Shown here: piece after piece, positions 45,232 to 53,430 of the stretch
How positions within the stretch are numbered: position 1 is the stretch's first letter
Layout: every line of letters starts with the position of its first letter
Assembly (NCBI RefSeq): GCF_009857475.1
Contig: NZ_WWCJ01000005.1
Span: 124,001 to 188,000 of the forward strand
Direction of reading: 5' to 3'
From: Pseudoduganella guangdongensis
GTDB taxonomy: Bacteria > Pseudomonadota > Gammaproteobacteria > Burkholderiales > Burkholderiaceae_D
DNA: 64,000 bases
Program-made: the position numbers and the translations under genes
Notes under the pieces: generated by a model
The model's database searches: none
What the model was told of the DNA's origin: nothing
The model's input: only the letters and a program-made list of their open reading frames with translations

Positions 45232-45714
45232 ATGGAAAACTCGATGCACTGGTCGGCCCACGAGCTGACGATGACGGTCCTGATGACCCCCGATATGGCC
45301 AATTTCTCCGGCAATGTGCACGGCGGCGCCATCCTCAAGCTGCTGGACGGCGTGGCCTATGCCTGCGCCAGCCGCTATTCGGGCAGCTACGTGGTGACAT
45401 TGTCGGTGGATCAGGTGATGTTCCTGCAGCCGATCCATGTGGGCGAGCTGGTGACCTTCCTGGCCGCCATCAACTACACCGGCAGCAGCTCGATGGAAGT
45501 GGGGATACGCGTGGTGGCGGAGAATATCCAGCAGCGCCTGGTGCGCCATGCGAACAGCTGCTACTTCACCATGGTGGCGGTGGACAAGGACCGCAAGCCG
45601 CAGAAGGTGCCGACCTTGGTGCCGGAAACGCCGGAGCAGGTGGCGCGCTTCGAAGCGGCCAAGCTGCGCAAGGCCGCGCGCCAGCAGGTGGCGGCGGCTA
45701 TGAAAAAAGCCTAG
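45232..45714 (+). CDS. Acyl-CoA thioesterase, hotdog fold
   Basis: A 160-residue YciA-type thioesterase that hydrolyses acyl-CoA in the cytoplasm. ATG 45232 (or 45244) gives the family start; the open frame continues far upstream inside the preceding gene, but that part is unrelated. Key segments are LMTPDMANFSGNVHGGAILKLLDGVAYACASRYSGSYVVTLSVDQVMFLQPI, where N-x-x-G-x-x-x-G-G-x-x-L-x-x-x-D is the catalytic pattern, and INYTGSSSMEVGIRV. The C-terminus is Ala/Lys-rich. It starts 25 bases after the fusion gene and may be co-transcribed. Confidence 0.9.
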   Translation: MENSMHWSAHELTMTVLMTPDMANFSGNVHGGAILKLLDGVAYACASRYSGSYVVTLSVDQVMFLQPIHVGELVTFLAAINYTGSSSMEVGIRVVAENIQQRLVRHANSCYFTMVAVDKDRKPQKVPTLVPETPEQVARFEAAKLRKAARQQVAAAMKKA

Positions 45715-45722
45715 GCCCGGGC

Positions 45723-45917
45723 TTAAGGGGAGGGCCGGCGCTGTGCTGGATAAACCAGCGTGCGCATGGCGATCGGGTGCGGCACACCCATGGCAAACAG
45801 GAATTCGGCGGCGCGCCGCAAGCCCACCTCGGGCAGGGCGGCGATGGCCTGGTTGACGATGTCGCGCGTGCGGTGGTCGCTGCGCACTTGCTGGCGATGC
45901 AGGTCTACGCTGTTCAT
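45723..45917 (-). CDS. Small hypothetical protein downstream of GGDEF-EAL gene (64 aa)
   Basis: The start at 45917 has GAGGAG on the minus strand at a good distance and lies 10 bases after the GGDEF-EAL stop, so it is probably co-transcribed. The product begins MNSVDLHRQQVRSDHRTRDI and continues VNQAIAALPEVGLRRAAEFLFAMGVPHPIAMRTLVYPAQRR: one amphipathic helix and a conserved-looking basic end. No family recognised. It converges with the thioesterase gene. Confidence 0.65.
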   Translation of the reverse strand: MNSVDLHRQQVRSDHRTRDIVNQAIAALPEVGLRRAAEFLFAMGVPHPIAMRTLVYPAQRRPSP

Positions 45918-45927
45918 TTCGCTCTCC

Positions 45928-48795
45928 TCAAGCGCGCAGCCGGCGTGGGGCCGCGTTGGTTAAGTGTTTTCCCTCGTGCAACATCTGGCGCAGTTGCGCC
46001 GCCTCCACAGGGCGGCTGAAATAGAAGCCCTGGAATTCGTCGCAGCCATGGCGGCGCAGGAACTCCAGTTGCTCTTCCGATTCTACGCCTTCCGCAATCA
46101 CGCGCAACTCCAGGTTGTGGGCCAGGGCGATCACCGAGACCACGATGGCCGCATCGTCGGCATCGGTGGCGATGTCGTTGACGAAGGAGCGGTCGATCTT
46201 CAGCACGTCGATCGGGAAGTTGCGCAGGTAAGACAGGCTGGAATAGCCGGTGCCGAAATCGTCGATCGACAGCGCCACCCCCAGCGACTTGAGTTCATAC
46301 AGCAGGTTCACGCCTTGCGCCACGTCGTGCATGAACAGGCTTTCGGTCAGCTCCAGCTCCAGCAGGGAAGGGTCCAGGCCGGTTTCCGCCAGCACGGCGG
46401 CGATGCTGGACACCAGCTCGGGCTGCGCGAACTGGCGCGCCGACAGGTTCACGCCCATGCGCAGGCCCGGGAAGCCGGCGTCCTGCAGGGCGCGCGCCTG
46501 CTGGCAGGCGGTGCGCAGCACCCAGGCGCCGATTGGCACGATCAGGCCGGTTTCCTCGGCCAGGCTGATAAAGCGCGCCGGCGGCACCATGCCCAGTTCC
46601 GGGTGCTGCCAGCGCAGCAGCGCTTCCATGCCGACGATCTGGCCGGTCTGCAGGTCCACCTGCGGCTGGTAATGCAGCACGAATTCATCGCGTTCCAGCG
46701 CGTTGCGCAGCGCGCTTTCGATGCGCAGCCGCTCTTGCGCTTCGTCGTTCATGGCCGACCGGTAGAACTGGAAGGTGTTGCGGCCCAGCTTTTTGGCTGA
46801 GTACATGGCGATATCGGCATGCTCGATCAGGTTCTGCGCCGGCGTGCCGTCGGCGTCATAGACCGCCACGCCGATGGAGCAGGTCACAAAGAATTCTTTC
46901 CCCTCCAGCAGCACCGGCTGCGCCAGGGCGGCCATCACGCGCTCGATAATGGCCGGCGACAGCTGCTCGTCCGGGTACTGGCTGAGGATGGCCACGAACT
47001 CGTCGCCCGACAGGCGCGCCACGGTATCGCTTTCACGCACGCTCGATTGCAGGCGGCTGGCCACGGTTTGCAGCAGTTGGTCGCCGGCCTTGTGACCCAG
47101 GCTGTCGTTGACGAACTTGAAGCGATCCAGGTCGATCAGCACCACCCACATTGGCAGGCCGCTGCGGTTGGCGTAGGCAATGGCTTGCTGCAGGCGGTCT
47201 TGCAGCAGCACGCGGTTGGGCAGGCCGGTCAGCACGTCGTGGTGGGCGATGTGCTGGATGCGCTGTTCCGCCTCCTTGCGTTCGGTGATCTCGCTGCCGG
47301 TGCCGCGATAGCCCTTAAATTCGCCCTGGGCGTCGTACACCGGTTCGCCGCTGGTGTTGAACCAGCGCGTCAGGCCGTCGTGGCCGACGATGGCGTATTC
47401 AAAGTTGGAGAAGGGCAGGCGGCCCTGCACCATCTGGATATGGTCGCGCCCGGTGCTGCTGGTGTACAGGTCCGGCGTGCATTCCCAGCGCGTGCGGCCG
47501 AGGAAATTCTCCTTCGCCACATGGCCTTTTTCAAAGAAGCCGCCGGTGATATGGGTGAAGCGGAATTGCGTGTCCTGTTCCCAGTACCAGTCGGAGGACA
47601 GGGCCAGCAGGCGGCGGAAGCGGTTTTCCGATTCCTGCAAGGCGCGCTCGGTGCGTTTGCGCGACGCCACGTCTTCGGCCAGGCGCTGGTTGGAGCGCTG
47701 CAGGTCGGCCGTGCGCGCATCGACCAGCAACTGCACCCGGCGCGAGCGCTGCACCAGGGTGTGCACGAAGGCGGCCGCCAGGGCGCTGAACAGCAGGCCG
47801 CCCAGCAGGGTGGCGAGGGAGCCCAGGTGGTCGGCCAGGAAGGGGCGCGGCAAATCGTCGGCGCGGATATGCCAGGTGCGTCCCAGCACGGCAAAGCTGC
47901 GGAAATCAGTGCTGTGGTAGTCGAAGTCGAGCCAGCGGTGCAGCCAGTGCTCGTGCTTGGGAGTAGGCACCGGACCGCGCCGGTAGGCCAGGCTGCCCGC
48001 TTCCGACGGGTCGCCGGCATACACGCTCAGGCCCAGGCTTTCGTCGCCCAGCAAGCCGGTTTGCTGCAGGATGGTGTGCACCAGGTGCGGCGTACGGATC
48101 ACGGCGGCGGTGTCGCCGACCCAGGCGGCGTGCCGTTCGGCGCGCGTGCTGGTCGGCATGCCGGGCTGGTACACCGGCATGATCATGATGAAGCTGTTGC
48201 GTTGGTCCGGGTCTTGCGCCAGTTGCAGCTGTTCGGTGGAGGCGGCGCGCCCGGTGTGCAGGATGCGGTCGATGGCGGCCCGCACTTGCAGGTTGCGCCC
48301 GGAGTTCAGCCCGAGCGCCGCCGCATTGCCCTGCAGCGGCTCCAGGTATTCCACCACGTTGTAGAAAGGGCGCTCCGGCGCCGTCACCAGGCCCTCGGGC
48401 GTGAGCTCGGTGATGCGCAACCCCGGCGTATGCGCTTGCAGGGCCGCTTCGAACGCCGGGCGTTCGGCATGCGACAGCACGCGGTGGTAATTGAACGCCT
48501 GGATGAAGGGGTAGCGCTGCAGCAGGGGCGTGGTGAAGGAATGGAACTGCTCGCGGCTGACCGGTTGCACGGTGCGGAACAGCTGGTTGGTCACATTCAG
48601 CACTTCCACCGCGTCGGACAGGCCGCGCTCGATGGCGGCGGCGCGGGCGCCGGCGCGCTGCTGGAAGCTCAGCTCCATCTTGCCGAATTCCAAAGCGCTG
48701 ACAGAGATAAACAGAACGGCGGTCGCCGCCAGGCCTGCGCCTAGCGTCAGTGCAGCTGCACCGTAATGCGATAGTCTCCTGCGCCGGCCTGCCAT
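45928..48795 (-). CDS. CHASE-PAS-GGDEF-EAL bifunctional c-di-GMP protein
   Basis: A 955-residue inner-membrane protein. First helix ~13-33, periplasmic CHASE domain ~40-300 (FIQAFNYHRVLSHAERPAFE), second helix ~325-350, coiled coil, PAS ~385-510 (LSSDWYWEQDTQFRFTHITGG...), GGDEF ~520-680 and EAL ~690-945. The cyclase motif is SGDEF (RLSGDEFVAIL), an accepted variant, preceded by LIDLDRFKFVNDSLGHKAGD. EAL motifs are GMEALLRWQHPE, NLSARQF, ELELTESLFM, SIDDFGTGYSSLSYLR, LKIDRSFV and IAEGVESEEQ. Both activities therefore appear possible. A SpeE-like gene lies upstream in the same direction (71-base gap). Confidence 0.93.
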   Translation of the reverse strand: MAGRRRRLSHYGAAALTLGAGLAATAVLFISVSALEFGKMELSFQQRAGARAAAIERGLSDAVEVLNVTNQLFRTVQPVSREQFHSFTTPLLQRYPFIQAFNYHRVLSHAERPAFEAALQAHTPGLRITELTPEGLVTAPERPFYNVVEYLEPLQGNAAALGLNSGRNLQVRAAIDRILHTGRAASTEQLQLAQDPDQRNSFIMIMPVYQPGMPTSTRAERHAAWVGDTAAVIRTPHLVHTILQQTGLLGDESLGLSVYAGDPSEAGSLAYRRGPVPTPKHEHWLHRWLDFDYHSTDFRSFAVLGRTWHIRADDLPRPFLADHLGSLATLLGGLLFSALAAAFVHTLVQRSRRVQLLVDARTADLQRSNQRLAEDVASRKRTERALQESENRFRRLLALSSDWYWEQDTQFRFTHITGGFFEKGHVAKENFLGRTRWECTPDLYTSSTGRDHIQMVQGRLPFSNFEYAIVGHDGLTRWFNTSGEPVYDAQGEFKGYRGTGSEITERKEAEQRIQHIAHHDVLTGLPNRVLLQDRLQQAIAYANRSGLPMWVVLIDLDRFKFVNDSLGHKAGDQLLQTVASRLQSSVRESDTVARLSGDEFVAILSQYPDEQLSPAIIERVMAALAQPVLLEGKEFFVTCSIGVAVYDADGTPAQNLIEHADIAMYSAKKLGRNTFQFYRSAMNDEAQERLRIESALRNALERDEFVLHYQPQVDLQTGQIVGMEALLRWQHPELGMVPPARFISLAEETGLIVPIGAWVLRTACQQARALQDAGFPGLRMGVNLSARQFAQPELVSSIAAVLAETGLDPSLLELELTESLFMHDVAQGVNLLYELKSLGVALSIDDFGTGYSSLSYLRNFPIDVLKIDRSFVNDIATDADDAAIVVSVIALAHNLELRVIAEGVESEEQLEFLRRHGCDEFQGFYFSRPVEAAQLRQMLHEGKHLTNAAPRRLRA

Positions 48796-48866
48796 GGTGT
48801 CCTTCTGCTCAAAAAATGTAGTTTGTCACAAAACTCCTAGCCTTAGGGAAAGAGCCATTAGATTTT

Positions 48867-49628
48867 TCACAAAAGCGCCTTGCGCAGCCGTGCAACGGTG
48901 TAAATTGCCAACAGTCGATTGGCCAGGCCGAAACCCAGACCCGGGGTGGGGCTGCCCCAGGCGGCCACCTTGCGCTGCATGACGCTGGCCGGGCCGCCGG
49001 GCGTGCCAGCGGGCCGCACGGCAAACAGGATGTGGTTATTGCCGGCAATGCCAGTGAACTGGCAAATGCGGTCATGGAAGGCATTGCCCAGCCGCACCAG
49101 CACGCTGCGGTATTTCGGGTCGTAGTTGAAGACATTTGCCGCCAGCACGCCGTCCGGCCGCAGGGCACGTCGGCAATCGGCGTAGAAGTGTTCGGTGGCG
49201 AGCGCGTTGGGCAGGCCGTTGGCGTCAAAGCCGTCCACCAGCAGCACGTCGGCGCTGCCCTTCAGTTCTTTCATGTAGGCTGCGGCATCGCACTGGATCA
49301 CGCGAAAGCGTTCATTGTCCGGCGGAATCGCAAAGCGCTCGCGCAGGGCGATCACGTCGGCCCGTAGTTCAAGTACGGTGATGCGGGTGTGGGGCAGGTA
49401 GCGGTAGCAGAATTTGGCCAGCGAGCCGCCGCCCAGGCCGACCATGACAATATGCTCCGGCCGGGGTTTGAACAGGACAAAGCACATCATGGCGCGCGCA
49501 TACGCCAGCACCAGGGCGTCCGGATCGGCCGGGTCCATCTGGCTCTGCACCTCGCCGGGCGTGAATTCGAGCGACAGGCGGCCACGGCGGTGACGCACCA
49601 GCGGCCGGTTGTCAGGGACGGAAGTCAT
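48867..49628 (-). CDS. Spermidine-synthase-like protein
   Basis: A 253-residue Rossmann-fold protein of the SpeE-like superfamily. Conserved segments are HIVMVGLGGGSLAKFCYRYLPHTRITVLELRADV (SAM/dcSAM-type nucleotide pocket), VIQCDAAAYM and VLLVDGFDANGLPNALATEHFYADCRRALRPDGVLAANVF. In true spermidine synthases the central motif is GGGDG and VDSSDPxGPA; here GGGSLAK and DGFDANGLP differ, so the substrate may differ. It has no membrane segments. Divergent from the 49777 gene across 148 bases, and co-directional with the GGDEF-EAL gene. Confidence 0.8.
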   Translation of the reverse strand: MTSVPDNRPLVRHRRGRLSLEFTPGEVQSQMDPADPDALVLAYARAMMCFVLFKPRPEHIVMVGLGGGSLAKFCYRYLPHTRITVLELRADVIALRERFAIPPDNERFRVIQCDAAAYMKELKGSADVLLVDGFDANGLPNALATEHFYADCRRALRPDGVLAANVFNYDPKYRSVLVRLGNAFHDRICQFTGIAGNNHILFAVRPAGTPGGPASVMQRKVAAWGSPTPGLGFGLANRLLAIYTVARLRKALL

Positions 49629-49719
49629 TTTGCTAACTTGTTATGAAGCATGATGATCTGCTAAGCTGCCGGGCTCCGGTCCCAGTGTACCGGATGCGCT
49701 GCGCCCTGTGGCGTTTGCG

Positions 49720-49748
49720 TTTACATCGGCAACATTAATAGGTACATT
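49720..49748 (+). promoter_or_regulatory. Candidate sigma-70 promoter for 49777 and downstream cyclase-like gene
   Basis: TTTACA (49720-49725) and TACATT (49743-49748) are separated by exactly 17 bases, a near-consensus pair, about 29 bases before ATG 49777. Confidence 0.55.
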
Positions 49749-49776
49749 GCCAACATAGGCAGCTTGGAGACGATAT

Positions 49777-50052
49777 ATGTTCTTAGACCATCCAACCATC
49801 ACCGCGACCAATAGCTTCACGGAACCGGACCGCATCGAGCGCCTGACCCGCGTGTATGGCTATGTTGCCGCGCTGGCGGACCACGCCGGCAAGCAGCAGT
49901 TCATTGAAAAGGTCAGCCAGCTGCACGACCATAAAGGCACCCTGATCGTCTTCTGGCACGACATGCCGACCGAAGACGAGAAAGAATTCTTCGCCAAAGC
50001 CTGGGCCAGCAAGATCGGCGACGGCAGCAACAACGTGGAACACGAAGTCTGA
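49777..50052 (+). CDS. Hypothetical protein (91 aa) upstream of degenerate GGDEF gene
   Basis: A 91-residue soluble acidic protein starting MFLDHPTITATNSFTEPDRI, with ERLTRVYGYVAALADHAGKQQFIEKVSQLHDHKGTL as a helical centre and GTLIVFWHDMPTEDEKEFFAKAW near the C-terminus. It is preceded by a probable promoter and by TTGGAGACG as a Shine-Dalgarno. It ends 21 bases before the GGDEF-family gene. No family recognised; it could be an accessory of that signalling protein. Confidence 0.6.
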   Translation: MFLDHPTITATNSFTEPDRIERLTRVYGYVAALADHAGKQQFIEKVSQLHDHKGTLIVFWHDMPTEDEKEFFAKAWASKIGDGSNNVEHEV

Positions 50053-50073
50053 GTGCGGCACGGCCGCTGAGCA

Positions 50074-51243
50074 ATGGATATCAAGACCCTGGTTCTTGCC
50101 CTCGCGCTGGGCAACCTCAGTTTGTGCGCGGCGTTGTTTTTCTTCGAGTACGAGAGCAAGAAATCGCTGACGCTGTCGACCTGGGCCATTGCCAAGCAAT
50201 GCCAGGCGGTGGCCTGGCTTCTCCTGTATTTCCGCGGCGTGCTGCCGGAGCTGCTGGCCGGCCCGGTGGCCAATATGCTGTTGCTGGCCGGCCTGGCCTT
50301 CGATGCCGGCGCGCTGTGGGAAGCGTACGGCCGCGCGGCCTGGCGTAAATACCTGTATCCCGCGCTGGCGGTGTCCGGCGGTGTGCTGCTGGCGACCCAG
50401 GTGCTGGAAGCCGATGCCGCCCTCCGCGTGGCGCTCGGTTCGCTGCTGGTGGGCTTCTTCTTCCTGGCCGGTGTGCTGGCGCTGGCGCGCGCCTGGCGCG
50501 ACGGCAGCATGCTGCGCCGTTTCCTGGTGGTGGCCATGTTCGCCCTGACCCTGGTGGTGGTGGGGCGCGGCCTGCTGACGGCGGCTTACCCGGACGGCCT
50601 GTCCTGGGTCAGCCCGAACCTGATGCAGCTGGTGGGCTTCAGCGGCTTCTACCTGATGATGCTGACCAACGCCTTCGGCTACCTGCTGCTGTCGCGTGAA
50701 AAGTTGCAAGCGGAGCTGCTGCGCCTGGAAGTCATCGATCCCCTGACCGATGTGCCGAACCGGCGCGGCTTCTACCAGGCCCTGGCGCCGTGGATGGCGC
50801 TGGCGCGCCGTCCCGGCCAGCCGACCGCCATGCTGATCCTGGCGCTGGACCAGTTCAAGCGCGTCAACGACAGCTACGGCCATGCCGCCGGCGACGCCGC
50901 CCTGAAAACCATGGTGGAAACCTGCAAGAAGCAGCTGCGCGATTCCGACCTGATGGGCCGCCTGGGCGGCGCCGAGTTTGCGATCCAGCTGCCGCGCACC
51001 GCGCTGGAGGATGCCCTGATGGTGGCGGAGCGTATCCGCCGCGCCATCGAGGAGATGCCGGTCAAGACCGAGCGCGCGGTCATCAAGCTGACAGCCAGCA
51101 TCGGCGTCACCACCATCCGCGCCGACGACAGCACGGTGAGCCTGTTCAAGCGCGCCGACGAGGCCCTGCAGGCGGCCAAGGTGCGCGGCGAAAACCAGGT
51201 GGCGCAGCCGCCCGAGCCGCTTTCCATGGAAGCCTTGTCATGA
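50074..51243 (+). CDS. Membrane GGDEF-family protein with degenerate active site and intact I-site
   Basis: A 389-residue protein: about six hydrophobic segments in residues 1-205, then a GGDEF domain (~220-375). The metal-binding first Asp of the LxDxDxFK pattern is Ala257 (LALDQFKRVNDSYGH), and the signature reads GGAEF (A300), so both metal ligands of diguanylate cyclases are gone. The RxxD inhibitory site that binds c-di-GMP is present (R289-DS-D292), five residues before GGAEF by the usual spacing. It is therefore more likely a c-di-GMP-binding or otherwise regulatory protein than a cyclase. The membrane part is not a recognised sensor domain. Confidence 0.85.
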   Translation: MDIKTLVLALALGNLSLCAALFFFEYESKKSLTLSTWAIAKQCQAVAWLLLYFRGVLPELLAGPVANMLLLAGLAFDAGALWEAYGRAAWRKYLYPALAVSGGVLLATQVLEADAALRVALGSLLVGFFFLAGVLALARAWRDGSMLRRFLVVAMFALTLVVVGRGLLTAAYPDGLSWVSPNLMQLVGFSGFYLMMLTNAFGYLLLSREKLQAELLRLEVIDPLTDVPNRRGFYQALAPWMALARRPGQPTAMLILALDQFKRVNDSYGHAAGDAALKTMVETCKKQLRDSDLMGRLGGAEFAIQLPRTALEDALMVAERIRRAIEEMPVKTERAVIKLTASIGVTTIRADDSTVSLFKRADEALQAAKVRGENQVAQPPEPLSMEALS

Positions 51244-51296
51244 GGGCGTAACACTGCTGGCGTACTGTGCTACCATTTTCGTTATAAACGATATAA

Positions 51297-52763
51297 ATGG
51301 AATCCTCGATGTACGCCGCAGTGGACCTGGGCTCCAACAGTTTTAGACTCTCCATCGGCCAGCACGATGGCGACCGGATCCGCGTGCTTAACAGTATGCG
51401 CGAACCGATCCGGCTCGCCGCCGGACTCGATGCCGCCGGCAACCTCACCGAGGAAGCCCTGCAGCGCGCTCTGCTGTGCCTGAAAAATTTCCGTGTTGCC
51501 CTGGCCGCCTACAGCTTTGATGGCGTGCGCGTGGTGGCCACCGCCATCCTGCGCCAGGCGCGCAATGCGGCGGATTTCCTGCCGCAGCTGGAGCAGGCCA
51601 TCGGCTACCCGATCGAGATCATCTCGGGCGAGGAGGAGGGGCGCCTGATTTATATGGGCGTGGCGAATGCCCTCGGCCAGCCGAATGAGAGCCGGCTGGT
51701 GGTGGATATCGGCGGCGGTTCGACGGAGCTGATCCTCGGGCGCGGCCTGGATATCGAGCGGGTGGAGTCGTTCAGCGTGGGCAGCGTCAAGCAAAGCCTG
51801 TCCTTCTTCGTCAATGGCCGTGTCGATGCGCGCTCTTTTGAAGCCGCCGTGCTGTCGGCGCGCAGCCATTTCGAGGATGGCGCGCCGCCTTACCATCCGG
51901 AGTACTGGAAGCGGGCCTACGGCTCGTCCGGCACCATCCGCGCCATCGGCGAGATCATCGAGAAAAACAAGCTGGGCGAGGGCATTACCCTGGCCGGCCT
52001 GAATGCGGTGCGCAAGCGCTTTATTGAATTCGGCCAGGTGTCGAAGATCGATATGCCGGGCCTTCGGCCGGACCGCGCCAGCACCGTGATCGGCGGCCTG
52101 GCCATCCTGATCGCGGTGGTGCAGGAGCTGGGCATCGAGCGCATGGAGCCGATCGACGCCGGCTTGCGCATGGGGGTGATGTGGGACCTTTACCTGCGCT
52201 CAACCCGGCGCGACCGGCGCGACGAGTCGGTGCGCGCCTTCCTGGCGCGCTTCCATATCGAGGCTGATCGCGGCAGCCGTGTGGCCGATGCCGCCGCCAT
52301 CCTGTTCGCGCAAATGAAGCCGAACAGCGACACCTTGCCGCGCCACCTGGCCTGGAGCGCGCAGTTGCACGAGGTGGGGCTGGTGGTGTCGCAGACCGGA
52401 TACCACAAACACGCGGCCTATATGGTCGAAAACGCCGACCTGCCGGGCTTTACCACCCGCGAGCAGAAGCTGATGGGGCGCCTGATCCTGGCGCAGAAGG
52501 GCAACCTGCGCAAGGTCAGCGAGCAGCTGTCCGACAGCGATTTTGCCAAGGCGGTGGTGGCGCTGCGGCTGGCGATCCTGTTCATGCATTGCCGCATCGA
52601 GGTGGATGACCGCGCCCTGCGCTTGCGCATGAAGAACCGCATCGACCTGGAGCTGAAGCGCGATTGCGTCAGCAACCATCCGACCCTGTCCTACTGGATG
52701 GAGAAGGAGCAGGAGTTCTGGGATGAGGTGGGGGTGGATTTCAGCGTTCGCACTGTTGCGTAA
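51297..52763 (+). CDS. ppx: Exopolyphosphatase / Ppx-GppA phosphatase
   Basis: A 488-residue Ppx/GppA protein that removes terminal phosphate from polyphosphate, or from pppGpp. The start is ATG 51297 or 51309. The actin-like ATPase N-terminal motif is MYAAVDLGSNSFRLSI, followed by ATAILRQARNAADF, SGEEEGRLIYMGV and the phosphate-2 motif VVDIGGGSTELILG. The C-terminal ~320-488 is an HD-type helical domain (RHLAWSAQLHEVGLVVSQTGYHKHAAYMVENADLPGF), with H and D pairs retained. A short palindrome TCGTT-ATA-AACGA (51279-51291) lies just upstream. No ppk gene is in the window. Confidence 0.92.
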   Translation: MESSMYAAVDLGSNSFRLSIGQHDGDRIRVLNSMREPIRLAAGLDAAGNLTEEALQRALLCLKNFRVALAAYSFDGVRVVATAILRQARNAADFLPQLEQAIGYPIEIISGEEEGRLIYMGVANALGQPNESRLVVDIGGGSTELILGRGLDIERVESFSVGSVKQSLSFFVNGRVDARSFEAAVLSARSHFEDGAPPYHPEYWKRAYGSSGTIRAIGEIIEKNKLGEGITLAGLNAVRKRFIEFGQVSKIDMPGLRPDRASTVIGGLAILIAVVQELGIERMEPIDAGLRMGVMWDLYLRSTRRDRRDESVRAFLARFHIEADRGSRVADAAAILFAQMKPNSDTLPRHLAWSAQLHEVGLVVSQTGYHKHAAYMVENADLPGFTTREQKLMGRLILAQKGNLRKVSEQLSDSDFAKAVVALRLAILFMHCRIEVDDRALRLRMKNRIDLELKRDCVSNHPTLSYWMEKEQEFWDEVGVDFSVRTVA

Positions 52764-52780
52764 AAATCATATATACTGTT

Positions 52781-52786
52781 TATATT
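52781..52786 (+). promoter_or_regulatory. AT-rich promoter region of the histone-like gene
   Basis: TATATT at 52781-52786, inside an AT-rich patch (52761-52795) with TTGCGT (52756-52761) 19 bases upstream. GGAG precedes ATG 52806. Spacing is long, so confidence is low. Confidence 0.35.
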
Positions 52787-52805
52787 ATTCAGAAATGGAG
52801 TACCT

Positions 52806-53345
52806 ATGACCGCAAGCAAAAAGGCCGCCGCCACCACTAAACCCGCCGCCAAAACCGCCGCCAAGCCGGCCGTCAAGCGCGCCGCCGCCAAGCCGGCCGC
52901 CGCCGCCAAACCAGCCGCTGCCAGCCGGGCCGCCGCACCGAAAGCCGCCGCCAAGCCAGTCGCCGCCACCAAGGCCGCCGCCAAGCCGACCACTGCCAAG
53001 CCAGCTGCCGCCAAGCCAGCCGCCAAAGCTGCCGCCAAGCCCGCAGTGAAGCGCGCCGCTGCCGCCAAGCCCGCCCCAGCGCCTGCCGCCAAGCCGGCCA
53101 AGGTCGAAAAGGCCGCCAAGCCTCATAAGGAAAAACTGGTACGCGACAGCTTCACCATGCCGGAAAGCGAATATGCGGTGCTGGGCCAGGTCAAAAAGGC
53201 CTGCCTGAAGAACGGCATCGAAGTAAAAAAATCCGAGCTGTTGCGCATTGGCGTCGCCCTGATCAGCCGCCTGGACATGGCCACGCTCAAGCAAGTGCTG
53301 GCCTCCCTGCCGCAGCTGAAGACTGGCCGCCCGAAGAAGGCCTGA
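52806..53345 (+). CDS. Histone-H1-like Lys/Ala/Pro-rich protein with C-terminal folded domain
   Basis: A 179-residue protein. Residues 1-115 are almost only Lys, Ala and Pro in KPAA/KAAAKP repeats, like bacterial histone-H1 homologues (AlgP, BpH1); this part should bind DNA non-specifically and is disordered. Residues ~116-179 form a normal domain: KEKLVRDSFTMPESEYAVLGQVKKACLKNGIEVKKSELLRIGV, whose strand-helix-helix pattern resembles a ribbon-helix-helix fold (strand VRDSFTMPE, helix EYAVLGQVKKACL, turn NGIEV, helix KSELLRIGVALISRL). Nucleoid organisation is the likely role. The DNA of the tail is repetitive, so length variation between strains is expected. Confidence 0.82.
   Translation: MTASKKAAATTKPAAKTAAKPAVKRAAAKPAAAAKPAAASRAAAPKAAAKPVAATKAAAKPTTAKPAAAKPAAKAAAKPAVKRAAAAKPAPAPAAKPAKVEKAAKPHKEKLVRDSFTMPESEYAVLGQVKKACLKNGIEVKKSELLRIGVALISRLDMATLKQVLASLPQLKTGRPKKA
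52812..53120 (+). repeat. Low-complexity GCC-GCC-AAG repeat tract in the histone-like gene
   Basis: Imperfect tandem repeats of units such as AAGCCGGCCGCC and GCCAAGCCAGCC encode the KPAA tail. Unit length varies and spacers are absent, so this is coding low complexity rather than a CRISPR. Confidence 0.7.
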
Positions 53346-53430
53346 TGTAACACCGTTGCAATAAAGCTGTCATGTTCATGAAGCAATAGAAGGCCAAACT
53401 GGCTTCGTCACACCAGAAAAAGGACGAAGC

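Noticed and set aside
46819..48744. 641-codon plus-strand open frame opposite the GGDEF-EAL gene
   Set aside because: Antisense shadow with no motifs; the minus strand holds complete PAS, GGDEF and EAL signatures.
51279..51291. TCGTT-ATA-AACGA palindrome before ppx as an operator
   Set aside because: Only five base pairs per arm and very AT-rich; too likely by chance to report as a site.
52812..53120. Possible CRISPR or minisatellite array
   Set aside because: Repeats have no constant unit or unique spacers and stay in frame as Lys/Ala/Pro codons of a histone-like protein.
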